A DNA stretch of 64,000 nt from CAZEHS01 sp964424355 (GTDB lineage Bacteria; Bacillota; Clostridia; Peptostreptococcales; Acidaminobacteraceae). The translations under genes were made by a program, and so were the position numbers. Under the pieces are notes generated by a model, which ran no database searches, had not been told where the DNA came from, and saw only the letters and a program-made list of their open reading frames with translations. Below, one piece after another: positions 44,979-54,116 of this stretch (its first letter is position 1; each line of letters starts with the position of its first letter). The stretch spans positions 1 through 64,000 of the forward strand of contig CAYRIO010000009.1 of assembly GCA_964424355.1 (NCBI GenBank), in the 5' to 3' direction.

Positions 44979-46238
44979 TTAAATCAAGCCTTCTTTTTCC
45001 ATTTTGGCCACAAAGGCTTCCAAAGCATCCTCATAGCATTTCATCGGCGGATGCACCAGACCGGCGCCCACCTGGCCGACCCCTGCCCGATTGCAGGCAA
45101 TGCCGGTATTGATGATGGGGCGGATTTGGGTTTCGATGACCTTGCGGATATCGATCCCCGTGGGGGTGCCCCGGAAATTCATGATGGGCATCTTATAGGC
45201 GTTGTTTTCCGCCAACGTGATCTCATACATACTGGTGGTATAGTTGATGGCATCCTGAGGGGTGCCGCCAACGAACTGAACGATGGCCGGGGCAGTCGCC
45301 ATGGCGAAGCCGCCTATGCCGCTGGTTTCCGTAATGACCGAATCTCCGATATCAGGATTGGCATCGTCAATGGAGAAGCCGGGGAAATACAGGCCGTCAA
45401 TGTATTCAGCAGGGGCGCTGAACCATTGGTCGCCAAGGCCGGACACCTTGATGCCGAAGTCCGTGCCATTGCGGGCCTGGGTGTAAACCATCGTGGAGTA
45501 AGGAATGCCGCCAGCGGGATCCAATGCGCATTTTGCAGCGGGCATCGTCAGGTTCAGGAAAAAGTGGTCGTTGGAATCCATGAACTTCAGCACATCGATC
45601 TTATCCTGATCCGAATGGGAGGTCATGACGATATAGGGGGCGATGGCCCGGATGAACAGGGATGTGCCTGCCTTATTCCGGTTGTGGCCTTCATCCCCCA
45701 TCTGGACAACCTGGGCGATCATGGCCTTCAGATCCACGGGGCCCAGAAGAACCAGGGCATCCTTCAGCACAGGACCCAGCACGGATCCCATCCATTTCAA
45801 GCGGTCAATGACCTCCGCCCCGAATGCGCCGAAGCGGAGCACCTTGCCCAGACCCTCATTCAAGGTACAGTAGGCCATATTGCCGAAGGTTTCGTTCTTG
45901 ATGATCCAGACCGGCATACTGGCTGTCATGACGCCGGCCATAGGCCCTACCGCATCATGGTGATGGCAGGAATCAAAGGTGATCTCTCCGGAGGCTGCCA
46001 GTGCTTCTGCGCTGGCTTCGTCAACCGCTAACCCTTCATAAATCAAACCACCGACGACAGCCCCTCTCAGAGGGCCGCTCATACGGTCCCAGGTGATCGG
46101 GGGGCCCGCATGGAGAACCGTTTTCTTGGTCATGCCGGGGACGGTATCCAGTGCAACACCGATGCCGACCAGTTTGGGCTGTGCGGACAGAAGCCGCTCA
46201 ACCGCCTCCGCATTGGCTTTTTCAATTCTTTCTTTCAT
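44979..46238 (-). CDS. allG: Oxamate carbamoyltransferase subunit AllG (YlbE, DUF1116)
   Basis: A 419-residue DUF1116 protein. Conserved stretches include LLHAGPPITW-like (VLHAGPPITWDRMSGP), CHHHDAVGPMAG, MPVWIIKNETFGN, NLNEGLGKVLRFGA-like CTLNEGLGKVLRFG and DSVITETSGIGGFAMA. In E. coli, AllF, AllG and AllH together form oxamate carbamoyltransferase, which converts N-carbamoyl-oxamate (oxalurate) and phosphate to oxamate and carbamoyl phosphate. The neighbours AllF and AllH are both here. GAGGTG precedes the ATG. It follows a 56-residue gene by 13 bases. Confidence 0.9.
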   Translation of the reverse strand: MKERIEKANAEAVERLLSAQPKLVGIGVALDTVPGMTKKTVLHAGPPITWDRMSGPLRGAVVGGLIYEGLAVDEASAEALAASGEITFDSCHHHDAVGPMAGVMTASMPVWIIKNETFGNMAYCTLNEGLGKVLRFGAFGAEVIDRLKWMGSVLGPVLKDALVLLGPVDLKAMIAQVVQMGDEGHNRNKAGTSLFIRAIAPYIVMTSHSDQDKIDVLKFMDSNDHFFLNLTMPAAKCALDPAGGIPYSTMVYTQARNGTDFGIKVSGLGDQWFSAPAEYIDGLYFPGFSIDDANPDIGDSVITETSGIGGFAMATAPAIVQFVGGTPQDAINYTTSMYEITLAENNAYKMPIMNFRGTPTGIDIRKVIETQIRPIINTGIACNRAGVGQVGAGLVHPPMKCYEDALEAFVAKMEKEGLI

Positions 46239-46251
46239 GATCCACCTCGAT

Positions 46252-46422
46252 TCATTTCAATTTATTCAGGAGTGATGCCAGTCGCTGGTTTCCCCCTGCC
46301 GGTGGCCGCCAGTCCATCTGAAGTGTTTCTACCTGCTGTGATTTAAGATCTTCACTGAAGCCAGCAAGCCCCATATTGATGACCTTTAGTTCTTTTCCGA
46401 AAAACGCATTGAGTTTTGCCAT
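46252..46422 (-). CDS. FdrA-associated microprotein, 56 residues
   Basis: A complete 56-residue frame, MAKLNAFFGKELKVINMG..., whose ATG directly follows the stop codon of the allF gene, with GGCGGTGA upstream; it ends 13 bases before allG. The sequence has a conserved look: VINMGLAGFSEDL, then VETLQMDWRPPAGGNQ. Such short proteins near FdrA genes are often labelled 'FdrA domain protein', and I believe the motif also occurs in longer FdrA-type proteins, but I cannot align it here. It may be a detached piece of the oxamate carbamoyltransferase. Confidence 0.75.
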   Translation of the reverse strand: MAKLNAFFGKELKVINMGLAGFSEDLKSQQVETLQMDWRPPAGGNQRLASLLNKLK

Positions 46423-47985
46423 TCAGTTCACCGCCTTTACTGCTTTAAGGATACAGCCAGCCAAATGAGCCGCCTGAGCATTGGAGGGCATGATGATGAC
46501 ACCGGCAGCCTCCATTTCCTTCTTCATGATGGCAAAATCCTGTGGATCCCCCTCGGTGCCGCAAATGCTGGCAATCACGGTCAGACTGCCACCGAGATCC
46601 GCTGCTTTCTTACGGGCCTTCCGTGCAGCAACCGACAGTTCCAGGGCAGGATTGGGATGCGCGCCGTAGCCCAGCACCAAATCCATCAGGAGTACCGCCG
46701 TCTGCCCATCGGTATCCTGCACTAACCTGTCATTCCGAATGGTTGGATCGATCATCGGATGGGGGCGACCCACGGTGAACTGATCATCTCCCAGGTCCAG
46801 AACGGTGTGTTCCTTGGCTTCCCAAACATTCTCCATGGCCCACTGGGGCGATAACGGAATATTGGACCAGATTCCCCAGCCTTCCTTATCCAGCAGCTTC
46901 ATGGTTTCATCCGCCAGGGTACCGCCGGTATACAGTCCTCTCAGGTACTTCTGGGAAGCCGATTTACCCGACAGTTCCCGCTGAATCAGCGCGTCAAGCT
47001 CTGCCGCCGACATATCGAATCCGATGAAATCCTCCGGCGTCTTGCCGTTCGCCAAGGCCACCGCTTTACGGGCGGTATCCTCCAGGCTCAAGCCGGCGAT
47101 GGCCCCGGACTGCCGGATGGCTTCCGGATTCCCGCCGATGAAGTGGACGATAACGGGTTTTTCCGTTTTGCTGACAAGACCCAGCACCTTGGCAGCGATA
47201 CTTTCTGCCGGGGGTTTTGAGATAAGGACGATTACCTGTGTATCCGGATCATCCATCAGGGCTTCAAAGCTCTGGATCATCATCAGTCCGCCGATCTCAA
47301 CCCGCAAATCCCGGCCGCCGGTACCGATTACCTGGGATACACCGGAACCGAACCGGTCCACTAGGACTGAAACCTCTTGGGTCCCGGTCCCGGAAGCGCC
47401 GATAATGCCGATGGGGCCTTTTCGCACCACATTGGCAAACGCCAGCGGCACGTGATTGATGATGGAGGTCCCACAGTCCGGGCCCATCATCAACAAGCCT
47501 TTGCTGACCGCCAGTTCTTTCAGTTCTTTTTCATCTTCTATGGAGACGTTGTCGCTGAACAGCATGACATGACAATCATTATCAAGGGCCTTGCGCACCT
47601 CGGGGGCCGCAAATTTTCCAGGCACACTGATAATCACCATATTGGCGTCCGGCATCATTTCATAGGCCGTGTCCAATGTCACCGGTCTGTAGCTGCTGCC
47701 GGAGGAGGTCTTCCGGTGATTCAGAAGCTCTTCCACCTTGGCCTCAACGGCCGGCATCAAGGTTTCGTCCTCCAAAAGGACGGTAATGAAAAAGTCATTG
47801 GGTGAACAGGCCCGAACGGCATCATCCGCCATGTTCAGGTTTGCCACCAATTCCAGATTCAGCTCCGTCCCCATCCCGATCAGCGCTTCCTCTACACCGG
47901 CCATCTGCTTGATTTCCTTGGAAATCAGCATCAATGTTACAGAATCATAATACGTATTTTTTCGGACTGCACTTTTGACAATCAT
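46423..47985 (-). CDS. allF: Oxamate carbamoyltransferase subunit AllF (FdrA)
   Basis: A 520-residue FdrA-family protein, related to succinyl-CoA ligase/ATP-citrate lyase folds. It has the N-terminal segment YYDSVTLMLISKEIKQM, a CoA-binding-like part around MGPDCGTSIINHVPLAFAN, the phosphohistidine-ligase-like GIIGASGTGTQEVSVL, and VLLMDLVLGYGAHPNP near the end. The frame extends upstream of the ATG at 47985, but GGAGG places the start here. Start and allH stop overlap (ATGA). With AllG and AllH it forms the carbamoyl-transferring complex. No carbamate kinase gene (allK) lies in the window, so its carbamoyl phosphate product must be used elsewhere. Confidence 0.9.
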   Translation of the reverse strand: MIVKSAVRKNTYYDSVTLMLISKEIKQMAGVEEALIGMGTELNLELVANLNMADDAVRACSPNDFFITVLLEDETLMPAVEAKVEELLNHRKTSSGSSYRPVTLDTAYEMMPDANMVIISVPGKFAAPEVRKALDNDCHVMLFSDNVSIEDEKELKELAVSKGLLMMGPDCGTSIINHVPLAFANVVRKGPIGIIGASGTGTQEVSVLVDRFGSGVSQVIGTGGRDLRVEIGGLMMIQSFEALMDDPDTQVIVLISKPPAESIAAKVLGLVSKTEKPVIVHFIGGNPEAIRQSGAIAGLSLEDTARKAVALANGKTPEDFIGFDMSAAELDALIQRELSGKSASQKYLRGLYTGGTLADETMKLLDKEGWGIWSNIPLSPQWAMENVWEAKEHTVLDLGDDQFTVGRPHPMIDPTIRNDRLVQDTDGQTAVLLMDLVLGYGAHPNPALELSVAARKARKKAADLGGSLTVIASICGTEGDPQDFAIMKKEMEAAGVIIMPSNAQAAHLAGCILKAVKAVN

Positions 47986-48926
47986 CCGAGCTTCCTCCTT
48001 GCATCCTCCGTCCCAAGCACCCAATGGGCTACGAATACCCCCAGGGCGTGATCTGTTCCGGATGTTTCTCCCATTCTGTCAAGCTCCTGCAGCACTGAAC
48101 CCATCTCAGGTCCGCACTGGCTGAGAAGCGCCAGCTGCAGATCCATGAATCGCTTGGGCATCAGCCCTTGTGCCAGATTCTTGAGCATTTCCTCGCTGAC
48201 CCGGGTTGTACGCCCCCTGGATTCATCTAAAATCAGCTGAAGCGGAATTGCGAAGGTCTGCTTTTTCAGCCGATAGTACCCGCGCAAATAGATCATTGAA
48301 GCACCTACACCCGCCAGGAAATCATCGCCCGAAGGGGTTAACCCTGGACCAAAACCGATGATCCCCCGAATTTTATCCCGAATCCGCTCCGCATCTGTTT
48401 CTGTCAGCACTGCTGTGAATCCCTGAATCCGATCCAGGGCAAATTGGCCAAAGGCATTGAGCTCTGTCTCGGGTTGGAGCTTTCGACTGCGATCGGGAAG
48501 CTCCAGATACTCCAGGACATTGGCGATGCCCGCCAGATTGCCGCTTTTCAAGATCCATTTCTCCAGTTTTTCCAGGCGGTCTTTTTTCACCACAAGACCC
48601 ACCGGCTCATGGATGGGCTCAGCTTGAGGGGACCAGGAGCGGACGCCCTTCAGCTGGAGCGTGATGCCTGCCTCAGGAATGCTCAGCCGTCCCCGACCGA
48701 TTTCCATCTTCATGCCTGGCAGCAGGGGGAGACTTTTCAGGTCTGGCGCTTTGACCACCAGGCCCATGGGCCCGATGGCTGATTCTTCTGTCAGCAGAGT
48801 CATCCAGCCATATTCTTCAAAGGTACAGTTCACTGCATGTTCGAATACAGAATGGAGCTGCCCGACAGACGTCTGGCCTTCTGCAGCGAGCTCTGCCAGA
48901 TCGGTAGCAATCAGAATGGCGTTCAT
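47982..48926 (-). CDS. allH: Oxamate carbamoyltransferase subunit AllH (YlbF, DUF2877)
   Basis: A 314-residue DUF2877 protein. The diagnostic motif is GFGPGLTPSGDDFLAG near residue 205, with MGLVVKAPDLKSL and HALGVFVAHWVLG at other conserved positions. ATG at 48926 follows GGAGGTGA. It is the first of the allH-allF-(56-residue)-allG run. The 126-base gap to the upstream PucR gene holds space for a separate promoter. Confidence 0.88.
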   Translation of the reverse strand: MNAILIATDLAELAAEGQTSVGQLHSVFEHAVNCTFEEYGWMTLLTEESAIGPMGLVVKAPDLKSLPLLPGMKMEIGRGRLSIPEAGITLQLKGVRSWSPQAEPIHEPVGLVVKKDRLEKLEKWILKSGNLAGIANVLEYLELPDRSRKLQPETELNAFGQFALDRIQGFTAVLTETDAERIRDKIRGIIGFGPGLTPSGDDFLAGVGASMIYLRGYYRLKKQTFAIPLQLILDESRGRTTRVSEEMLKNLAQGLMPKRFMDLQLALLSQCGPEMGSVLQELDRMGETSGTDHALGVFVAHWVLGTEDARRKLG

Positions 48927-49052
48927 GGCTCACCTCCAAGAGAATAGGGGTCTTCTTACCCTAATGTACTCTTTTCCAATACCGATTCCACTGTTTGGAT
49001 GAACCAAAGTTCCCAAGGAACGCTTGTAAGTTGTTGATAAGACATTCCTCAG

Positions 49053-50747
49053 TTAAGCTTTCCGCCCCCCCATAAGCCCCAGAACCTTGATAGCTATTTG
49101 GAGATTCAAGCGGATATCCGGATCGTCCAGATCCTTTCCGATAATGTCCTTAATCCGCTGCATCCGGTAGATAACGGTGTTATAGTGGGTAAACATCACT
49201 TCCGATACCCGTTTCAGGTTGCTGCGGCATTCAAAATATTTTTTCAGGGTTTCAACCAATTGAGAGTCTTTTTCTTTGTCATAGATAACCAAAGGCTCCA
49301 AGGTCTCACGATAAAACTGGATCAATTCCGGCTGCAGCTCTTCGTAGGATAAAATCCTGAAAATCCCCAAGTCGTCGTAATGGATCGGTCCCGATTTTTC
49401 AGGATTCAGGCGGCAGGTCTCCACCGCACGTCCAGCTTCCCGATAGCTATGGGGCAGCCGCTGAAACTCCCGGCAGGGCCGGCCGATTCCAATGGATATC
49501 AGATCCCCAAGGCCATCCGCAATGGCCGCTTTATGTACTTCACTGCAAAACTTCAGGACATCCCCCTTGATTTCGCCATCCGACAGGGAGGAAGACGACC
49601 CGAACATCAGGATCATCCGGTCGCTTTTAGAACCGAACAGGACCCGGTGGCCTCCAAACCAGGTTTGCCGCTCCACCAGACTGACCAGCCTGCTTCCTAA
49701 AAAATTCAGATAACCGGTGTTATTAGGCGTTAATCTGTACATATTCTCGGTCTGAATGTAGGAAATCACTACCACACTGTAGACCTGGCTCCCGTCAAAA
49801 TCAAAATAGGCTGCCTTTTCCAAGGCCCGGCGCTGTCTTACATCCTCTTCCGAAAGCAGGTCTTCAAAGAATTCAATCCGGTGTTTGTTCTCCCCTTCGA
49901 ACAGGGACAGTTTCTTCATCAGGTCCAGTGCTACCAGGGAGGTTGCCGCTTCAATGGTGGACAGGTCCATGGGAGTCAGCGCTCTCAGGTCTTCCCAGAG
50001 CATGATCCGACCGTACTTCCGTTCCTCCGATTTAATGGGAATCATATAGCGGACCGTGTCCACATCGCCCAAGGGGTCTATAAAGCGGATATATTCACCC
50101 TGCTGTTCATCATAGGCCGCCGGCTTATGCCGCTGCTGGTCCAGCCCCTGGATGACCCCCTCGATATCGGTGCGGATCCCGGGTTCACACAAAATCACGT
50201 GGGATCTGAAGATATCATCCATGATCGCAATGGAAACCCCCATGGATTCTTGGATAGCCCGGGCGATTTCCTCCATGCCGCCCCCCCGAAGCATCAGCTT
50301 CATCAAGCGGTCATTGAAGGTATCGATCCGCTGCAGCATGGCCATCTGCTGGTTCATCACCTCAGTAAGAACAGGCTGGATGATGTCCGCAAAGGACGCC
50401 GTGAATGGTATTTCAACAATGGGAAAGTTGAGGGCTTCGCTCATGGCCAGGGCATCCGGCGGAATCGCCTGAATGAAACGCCTGGTTTTGATCCCCATCC
50501 CTGCCAGGCCCTTCGTGCTCAGTGCCTCGATCAGGTTTTTCAGTTTTTCAGGGGTATCCTTGATGGAGTAGGCCGTTGTGAGAAGAAACTCCCCCGGCTT
50601 AACCCAATCCAGGATATCCGGCACCTCCATGACATTCATCTTTGTGATGCGATGATCCAGGCCGCCATTTCCCGAAAGTACGTGGGCCCCTTGCAGAACT
50701 TCCATGTCCAGCAGTTCCCGGACAGTGATGCCATTCGCCTTATGCAT
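49053..50747 (-). CDS. PucR-family transcriptional regulator
   Basis: A 564-residue regulator. The N-terminal PucR domain (VRELLDMEVLQGAHVLSGNGG, GEFLLTTAYSI) probably senses a purine-like ligand. A central CdaR/GGDEF-like region follows. The C-terminal helix-turn-helix reads SNLKRVSEVMFTHYNTVIYRMQRI. Relatives control purine or allantoin catabolism. Its ATG begins immediately after the stop of the XdhC-YqeB gene, so they are co-transcribed. It probably controls the whole cluster; direct repeats before the permease gene are one candidate site. Confidence 0.93.
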   Translation of the reverse strand: MHKANGITVRELLDMEVLQGAHVLSGNGGLDHRITKMNVMEVPDILDWVKPGEFLLTTAYSIKDTPEKLKNLIEALSTKGLAGMGIKTRRFIQAIPPDALAMSEALNFPIVEIPFTASFADIIQPVLTEVMNQQMAMLQRIDTFNDRLMKLMLRGGGMEEIARAIQESMGVSIAIMDDIFRSHVILCEPGIRTDIEGVIQGLDQQRHKPAAYDEQQGEYIRFIDPLGDVDTVRYMIPIKSEERKYGRIMLWEDLRALTPMDLSTIEAATSLVALDLMKKLSLFEGENKHRIEFFEDLLSEEDVRQRRALEKAAYFDFDGSQVYSVVVISYIQTENMYRLTPNNTGYLNFLGSRLVSLVERQTWFGGHRVLFGSKSDRMILMFGSSSSLSDGEIKGDVLKFCSEVHKAAIADGLGDLISIGIGRPCREFQRLPHSYREAGRAVETCRLNPEKSGPIHYDDLGIFRILSYEELQPELIQFYRETLEPLVIYDKEKDSQLVETLKKYFECRSNLKRVSEVMFTHYNTVIYRMQRIKDIIGKDLDDPDIRLNLQIAIKVLGLMGGRKA

Positions 50748-52343
50748 TTATGCCTCCCTGTGCCGACTGAGGGTGAGGACTGCTTCCAAAACGCCCCCCG
50801 CAACCGCCCGTGCTTTATCTGAAATTTCGAAACAGGCAGACCGGTCCACCCGGGGGTCCACATCGCCGATTTTAAAGCCCGGCGTCACAGAGGTCCCCTC
50901 AGCAATCAAACCACGGATCATGCCGCGAATCTCCGCTTTCACCGGAACCCCTGCCACTTCCATCACGGTTTCATCGGCTTCTGCCAGATCACCGATGGCC
51001 TTATGGTTCTTCACAACGCCTGTCACAGGCGCCCTGAGAATCCGTTCTGAGGTATAGCCTTCAATATTCCCCGGAATCCCGGTGTTAGGCTCTGCCGATC
51101 CTGAGTAAAGCACCTTGCCTATCCGGTGCCCCCGGTTGGTTTCAATGACCGCATGGACATCTTCCCCAACCGTGAACCCCGGCCCCAAACCCAATACGAT
51201 GGGGGCCATATCCAAGGTTGTCCCCATATTCATCTTGGCCAGAATCGCGTCTACCACCGCCAGAGGTTTCAGCTTCCGAATCCACTCTCCGGCCTCGTCA
51301 ATCGCAACCGGTACGGCACCCTGGGCCCAAGCCGCTTCCATATCGGCCAGATTTCGGCACAAAATCCCTGTAATGCCCTCCACCTCTGTGGATCCCGCCG
51401 TTACCGCCTCCGCCAGGGAGACTGTGCGCCGAATCACTGTGGGCCTTTCGCATTCCAGCGCCAACACCCGCCATCCCCCTAAATGCAGACGGGCAATTGT
51501 TCCCGTGGCAATATCTCCGGCGCTCCTGACAATTATCAGGTCCTTATGCTCCCTCATGATTTCAGAAAACGATTTCCCGGTTGTGCCGGCTTTCACCCGC
51601 ATCACCTCCGCCAGGATACTGACGGCGATTTCCTCCGGCGTTTCCGAGCCGATATCCAGACCGATGGGGGCAAAGATCCGATTTAAACTTTCCAGCGGGT
51701 AATCATCCGCCAAGAGGTGGTTCCGGATAATCGTGACCTTTCGCCGGCTGCCGATCACGCCGATATATCCGGCACCTCGGTTGAAGACTGCCCGCAGGGC
51801 AATTTCATCCGCATCCTTCGTGGCAATCACCACCGCCGTGTCTTCATCCACCGGTGCTTGTCCCACCGCAACCGCTAAAGATGGATCCGTATACAGGCCC
51901 GCAGCCTCAGGATACCGTTCCGCCGAAGCGAATTCCGGCCGTTCATCTACAATGTGGCATTCGTACCCTAGAAAAATCCCCAGTCGGTAGACGGCCAAAT
52001 TCACATGACCGCCGCCGATCAGCAGCAGCTTGGGGCGGCACAGGCTGACATCGATGAATACGGACATGTCCCCCCCGCAGTGCATGGGGAGGCCCCCTTT
52101 GGCATCACTGTTCAAGGTCAGCTGAACGGAACGGGACCGTCCCTCCCGGAGAGCCTCCAGTGCTTCCTCAATCACACGTTTTTCTGCAATTCCCCCGCCA
52201 ATTGTCCCCAGGATGCTGCCATCTTCCAGTACGATCATGTGGGCTTTATTTCGCGGGGTGGAGCCTTTGGCGCTGACAATCACCGTCCAGGCGAATCGTT
52301 TATTCTGCTCTGTCAGTCGAGCTGCTTCCTGATGAAGGTTCAT
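50748..52343 (-). CDS. XdhC-YqeB fusion, molybdenum hydroxylase maturation factor
   Basis: A 531-residue fusion. Residues 1-260 are an XdhC/CoxI protein (AKGSTPRNKAHMIV, GTIGGGIAEK, LLIGGGHVNLAVYRL, VIGSRRK), which loads sulfurated or selenated Mo cofactor. Residues about 270-531 are a YqeB/EF2563 domain (IIVRSAGDIATGTIARLH, GLGPGFTVGEDVHAVIETNRGH), linked to selenium-dependent molybdenum hydroxylases. These domains are usually on separate genes. ATG at 52343 has AGGAGG. It implies that the nearby XdhABC-type enzyme may carry labile selenium. A selenium supply gene (selD or yqeC) is not in the window. Confidence 0.9.
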   Translation of the reverse strand: MNLHQEAARLTEQNKRFAWTVIVSAKGSTPRNKAHMIVLEDGSILGTIGGGIAEKRVIEEALEALREGRSRSVQLTLNSDAKGGLPMHCGGDMSVFIDVSLCRPKLLLIGGGHVNLAVYRLGIFLGYECHIVDERPEFASAERYPEAAGLYTDPSLAVAVGQAPVDEDTAVVIATKDADEIALRAVFNRGAGYIGVIGSRRKVTIIRNHLLADDYPLESLNRIFAPIGLDIGSETPEEIAVSILAEVMRVKAGTTGKSFSEIMREHKDLIIVRSAGDIATGTIARLHLGGWRVLALECERPTVIRRTVSLAEAVTAGSTEVEGITGILCRNLADMEAAWAQGAVPVAIDEAGEWIRKLKPLAVVDAILAKMNMGTTLDMAPIVLGLGPGFTVGEDVHAVIETNRGHRIGKVLYSGSAEPNTGIPGNIEGYTSERILRAPVTGVVKNHKAIGDLAEADETVMEVAGVPVKAEIRGMIRGLIAEGTSVTPGFKIGDVDPRVDRSACFEISDKARAVAGGVLEAVLTLSRHREA

Positions 52344-52413
52344 AGAGTGCCTCCTGTTGGCATCAACAGTCATGGTTTAGTTTCATATACCAATGAATAT
52401 CTATATTAACCCT

Positions 52414-52422
52414 ATTATATCA
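52414..52422 (-). promoter_or_regulatory. Possible extended -10 promoter before the XdhC-YqeB gene
   Basis: TGATATAAT on the minus strand is a full extended -10 element, about 70 bases before the ATG. The -35 box is poor, compatible with activator use. Confidence 0.5.
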
Positions 52423-52471
52423 ATCTCTAAACGACTTTAGCAGAATTTGATTTGGTACTTTACAACAAAAT

Positions 52472-52508
52472 AAAAACAGGAACAAACCGAAGTTTGTTCC
52501 TGTTTAAC
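52472..52508 (-). terminator. Terminator of the UraA-type permease gene
   Basis: Perfect 13-base arms AAACAGGAACAAA and TTTGTTCCTGTTT, followed on the minus strand by TTATTTTG. Confidence 0.88.
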
Positions 52509-52534
52509 ATATGTAGGCTTTTTAAATGATTTTA

Positions 52535-53830
52535 TTATTTCGCAAGATCTGCCGGTTCTTCCACATCGCCCAGGATGCCTGTCATTTCAAACATCTTGAA
52601 CAGCAGGGCGATGAAGATTGAAACGATTGTAGCCAATGCCATCCCGGCCAATGTGACGGTTGGGGTGATTGCCACATGGACACCGGAAAGTCCCACAACC
52701 AGAACCGTAGCTGTCAGCACCAGGTTCCGCGGGTGGCTGTAGTCGACTCTTTCATCAACCAGCATCCGCAAACCGGAAGCCGCGATAACACCGAACAGCA
52801 TCATGGATACGCCGCCCATTACAGGAACGGGAATGGTGCTGATCAGAGCTGAAAACTTTCCTACAAAGGCCAGGGTTATTGAAATCACAGCAGTACCAGA
52901 GATAACCCATACACTGTAAACCTTTGTGATGGCCAAAACACCAATGTTCTCACCGTATGACGTTGTGGGAACTGAACCGCATAAAGCCGAGAGGAACGTT
53001 GAAATCCCGTTGCCCAGAAGGGAGCGGTGCAGGCCAGGTGTCTTCATCAGATCCTTACCAACGATGTTGCCGGTTACAACCAAGTGGCCGATGTTCTCGG
53101 CGATAACCACCAAGGCTGCGGGCAGAATCGTGAGGATGGCGCCGATATCGAACTGAGGTGCGTAGAACGTAGGCATTCTAAGCCAAGGTGCGGCCATAAC
53201 CGGCGCAAAATCTACCAGACCAGCGAAAAGGGCGATGAAATAACCGCACACGACACCGATCAGGATGGGGATGATGGACAGGAACCCACGGAATACAACG
53301 GAACCGATGACGATGATTGCCAGGGTTGAGAGGGATACCAGGACGACCTTGGGATCCATGTACAGGCCAGGGTTATTGGAATCAAGAACCAAACCAGCCA
53401 TCTTTGCTGCTACCGGCGAAAGCTCCAGACCGATGATTGCTACAATGGCGCCCATGGCGGCTGGTGGGAATACAACGTGAATCCACTTGTCTCCCGCGTA
53501 TTGAATGATAAGTCCAACAATAATGAATGCTAAACCGGCAGCCATGAAGCCACCCAGTGCAAAACCGTATCCCTGGCTGCCGATTACCGCGCCGGCAGGT
53601 GCCAGAAATGCAAAGCTGGAGCCGAGGAATGCAGGTACCTGGAACTTTGTCAGGACGAAGTAGATCAGGGTGCCGATACCGTTCATCAGTAGGACCGTAG
53701 ACGGATCTACCTGAAACAGGATCGGAACAAGGACCGTTGCCCCGAACATCGCAAAAAGGTGCTGGAAACTCAGTGGAATGCTTTCGATAAGTGGTAACTT
53801 CTCATCAACTTGAACCATTCTTTTCGCCAT
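52535..53830 (-). CDS. NCS2-family (UraA-type) nucleobase permease
   Basis: A 431-residue, 14-helix transporter of the NCS2 family. Landmarks are the paired motifs around VVIAENIGHL (helix 8, with the Glu that binds base and proton), the VPTTSYGENIGVLAITKV segment of helix 10, and the N-terminal QHLFAMFGATVLVP. Closer to uracil/xanthine permeases than to the AzgA type found at 16.8 kb. AGGAGG is eight bases from the ATG at 53830. Its place in a molybdenum hydroxylase cluster suggests it imports the substrate of that enzyme. A terminator isolates it from the XdhC-YqeB gene. Confidence 0.92.
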   Translation of the reverse strand: MAKRMVQVDEKLPLIESIPLSFQHLFAMFGATVLVPILFQVDPSTVLLMNGIGTLIYFVLTKFQVPAFLGSSFAFLAPAGAVIGSQGYGFALGGFMAAGLAFIIVGLIIQYAGDKWIHVVFPPAAMGAIVAIIGLELSPVAAKMAGLVLDSNNPGLYMDPKVVLVSLSTLAIIVIGSVVFRGFLSIIPILIGVVCGYFIALFAGLVDFAPVMAAPWLRMPTFYAPQFDIGAILTILPAALVVIAENIGHLVVTGNIVGKDLMKTPGLHRSLLGNGISTFLSALCGSVPTTSYGENIGVLAITKVYSVWVISGTAVISITLAFVGKFSALISTIPVPVMGGVSMMLFGVIAASGLRMLVDERVDYSHPRNLVLTATVLVVGLSGVHVAITPTVTLAGMALATIVSIFIALLFKMFEMTGILGDVEEPADLAK

Positions 53831-53868
53831 CCGCATTTCCTCCTAAATAGTGTTACTGCATATTTAAT

Positions 53869-53916
53869 CTTTGTCAGATTACCAGATGCCAATTGCTTTG
53901 TCCATGTAACCAGATG
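53869..53916. repeat. Tandem direct repeats upstream of the permease gene
   Basis: Two copies of CTTTGTC-(A/C)-AT-n-TA-(A)-CCAGATG, at 53869-53888 and 53896-53916, lie 39-86 bases before the permease ATG. Spacing start to start is 27 bases. Position and form suggest a regulator binding site. Confidence 0.6.
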
Positions 53917-54049
53917 ACAATTTCTAACGAATTCGCATTGCGTCGTTTGTTACCTAACTGTTTTAAGCTGAATCACCCCTTCCGAACGACAATGCCCGCC
54001 CTTATAGAGCCCATAAACCGGACAATTCTTAAGGATCCTCCTTTCAGAT

Positions 54050-54086
54050 AAAAAAAGGGACAGGAATGAATTTTCCTGCCCTTCTA
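54050..54086 (-). terminator. Terminator of the OadB-like operon
   Basis: On the minus strand GGGCAGGAA..TTCCTGTCCC is followed by a run of seven T. Confidence 0.88.
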
Positions 54087-54116
54087 ATGTTTCAGTTTGT
54101 TCTGATTATTTCATCC

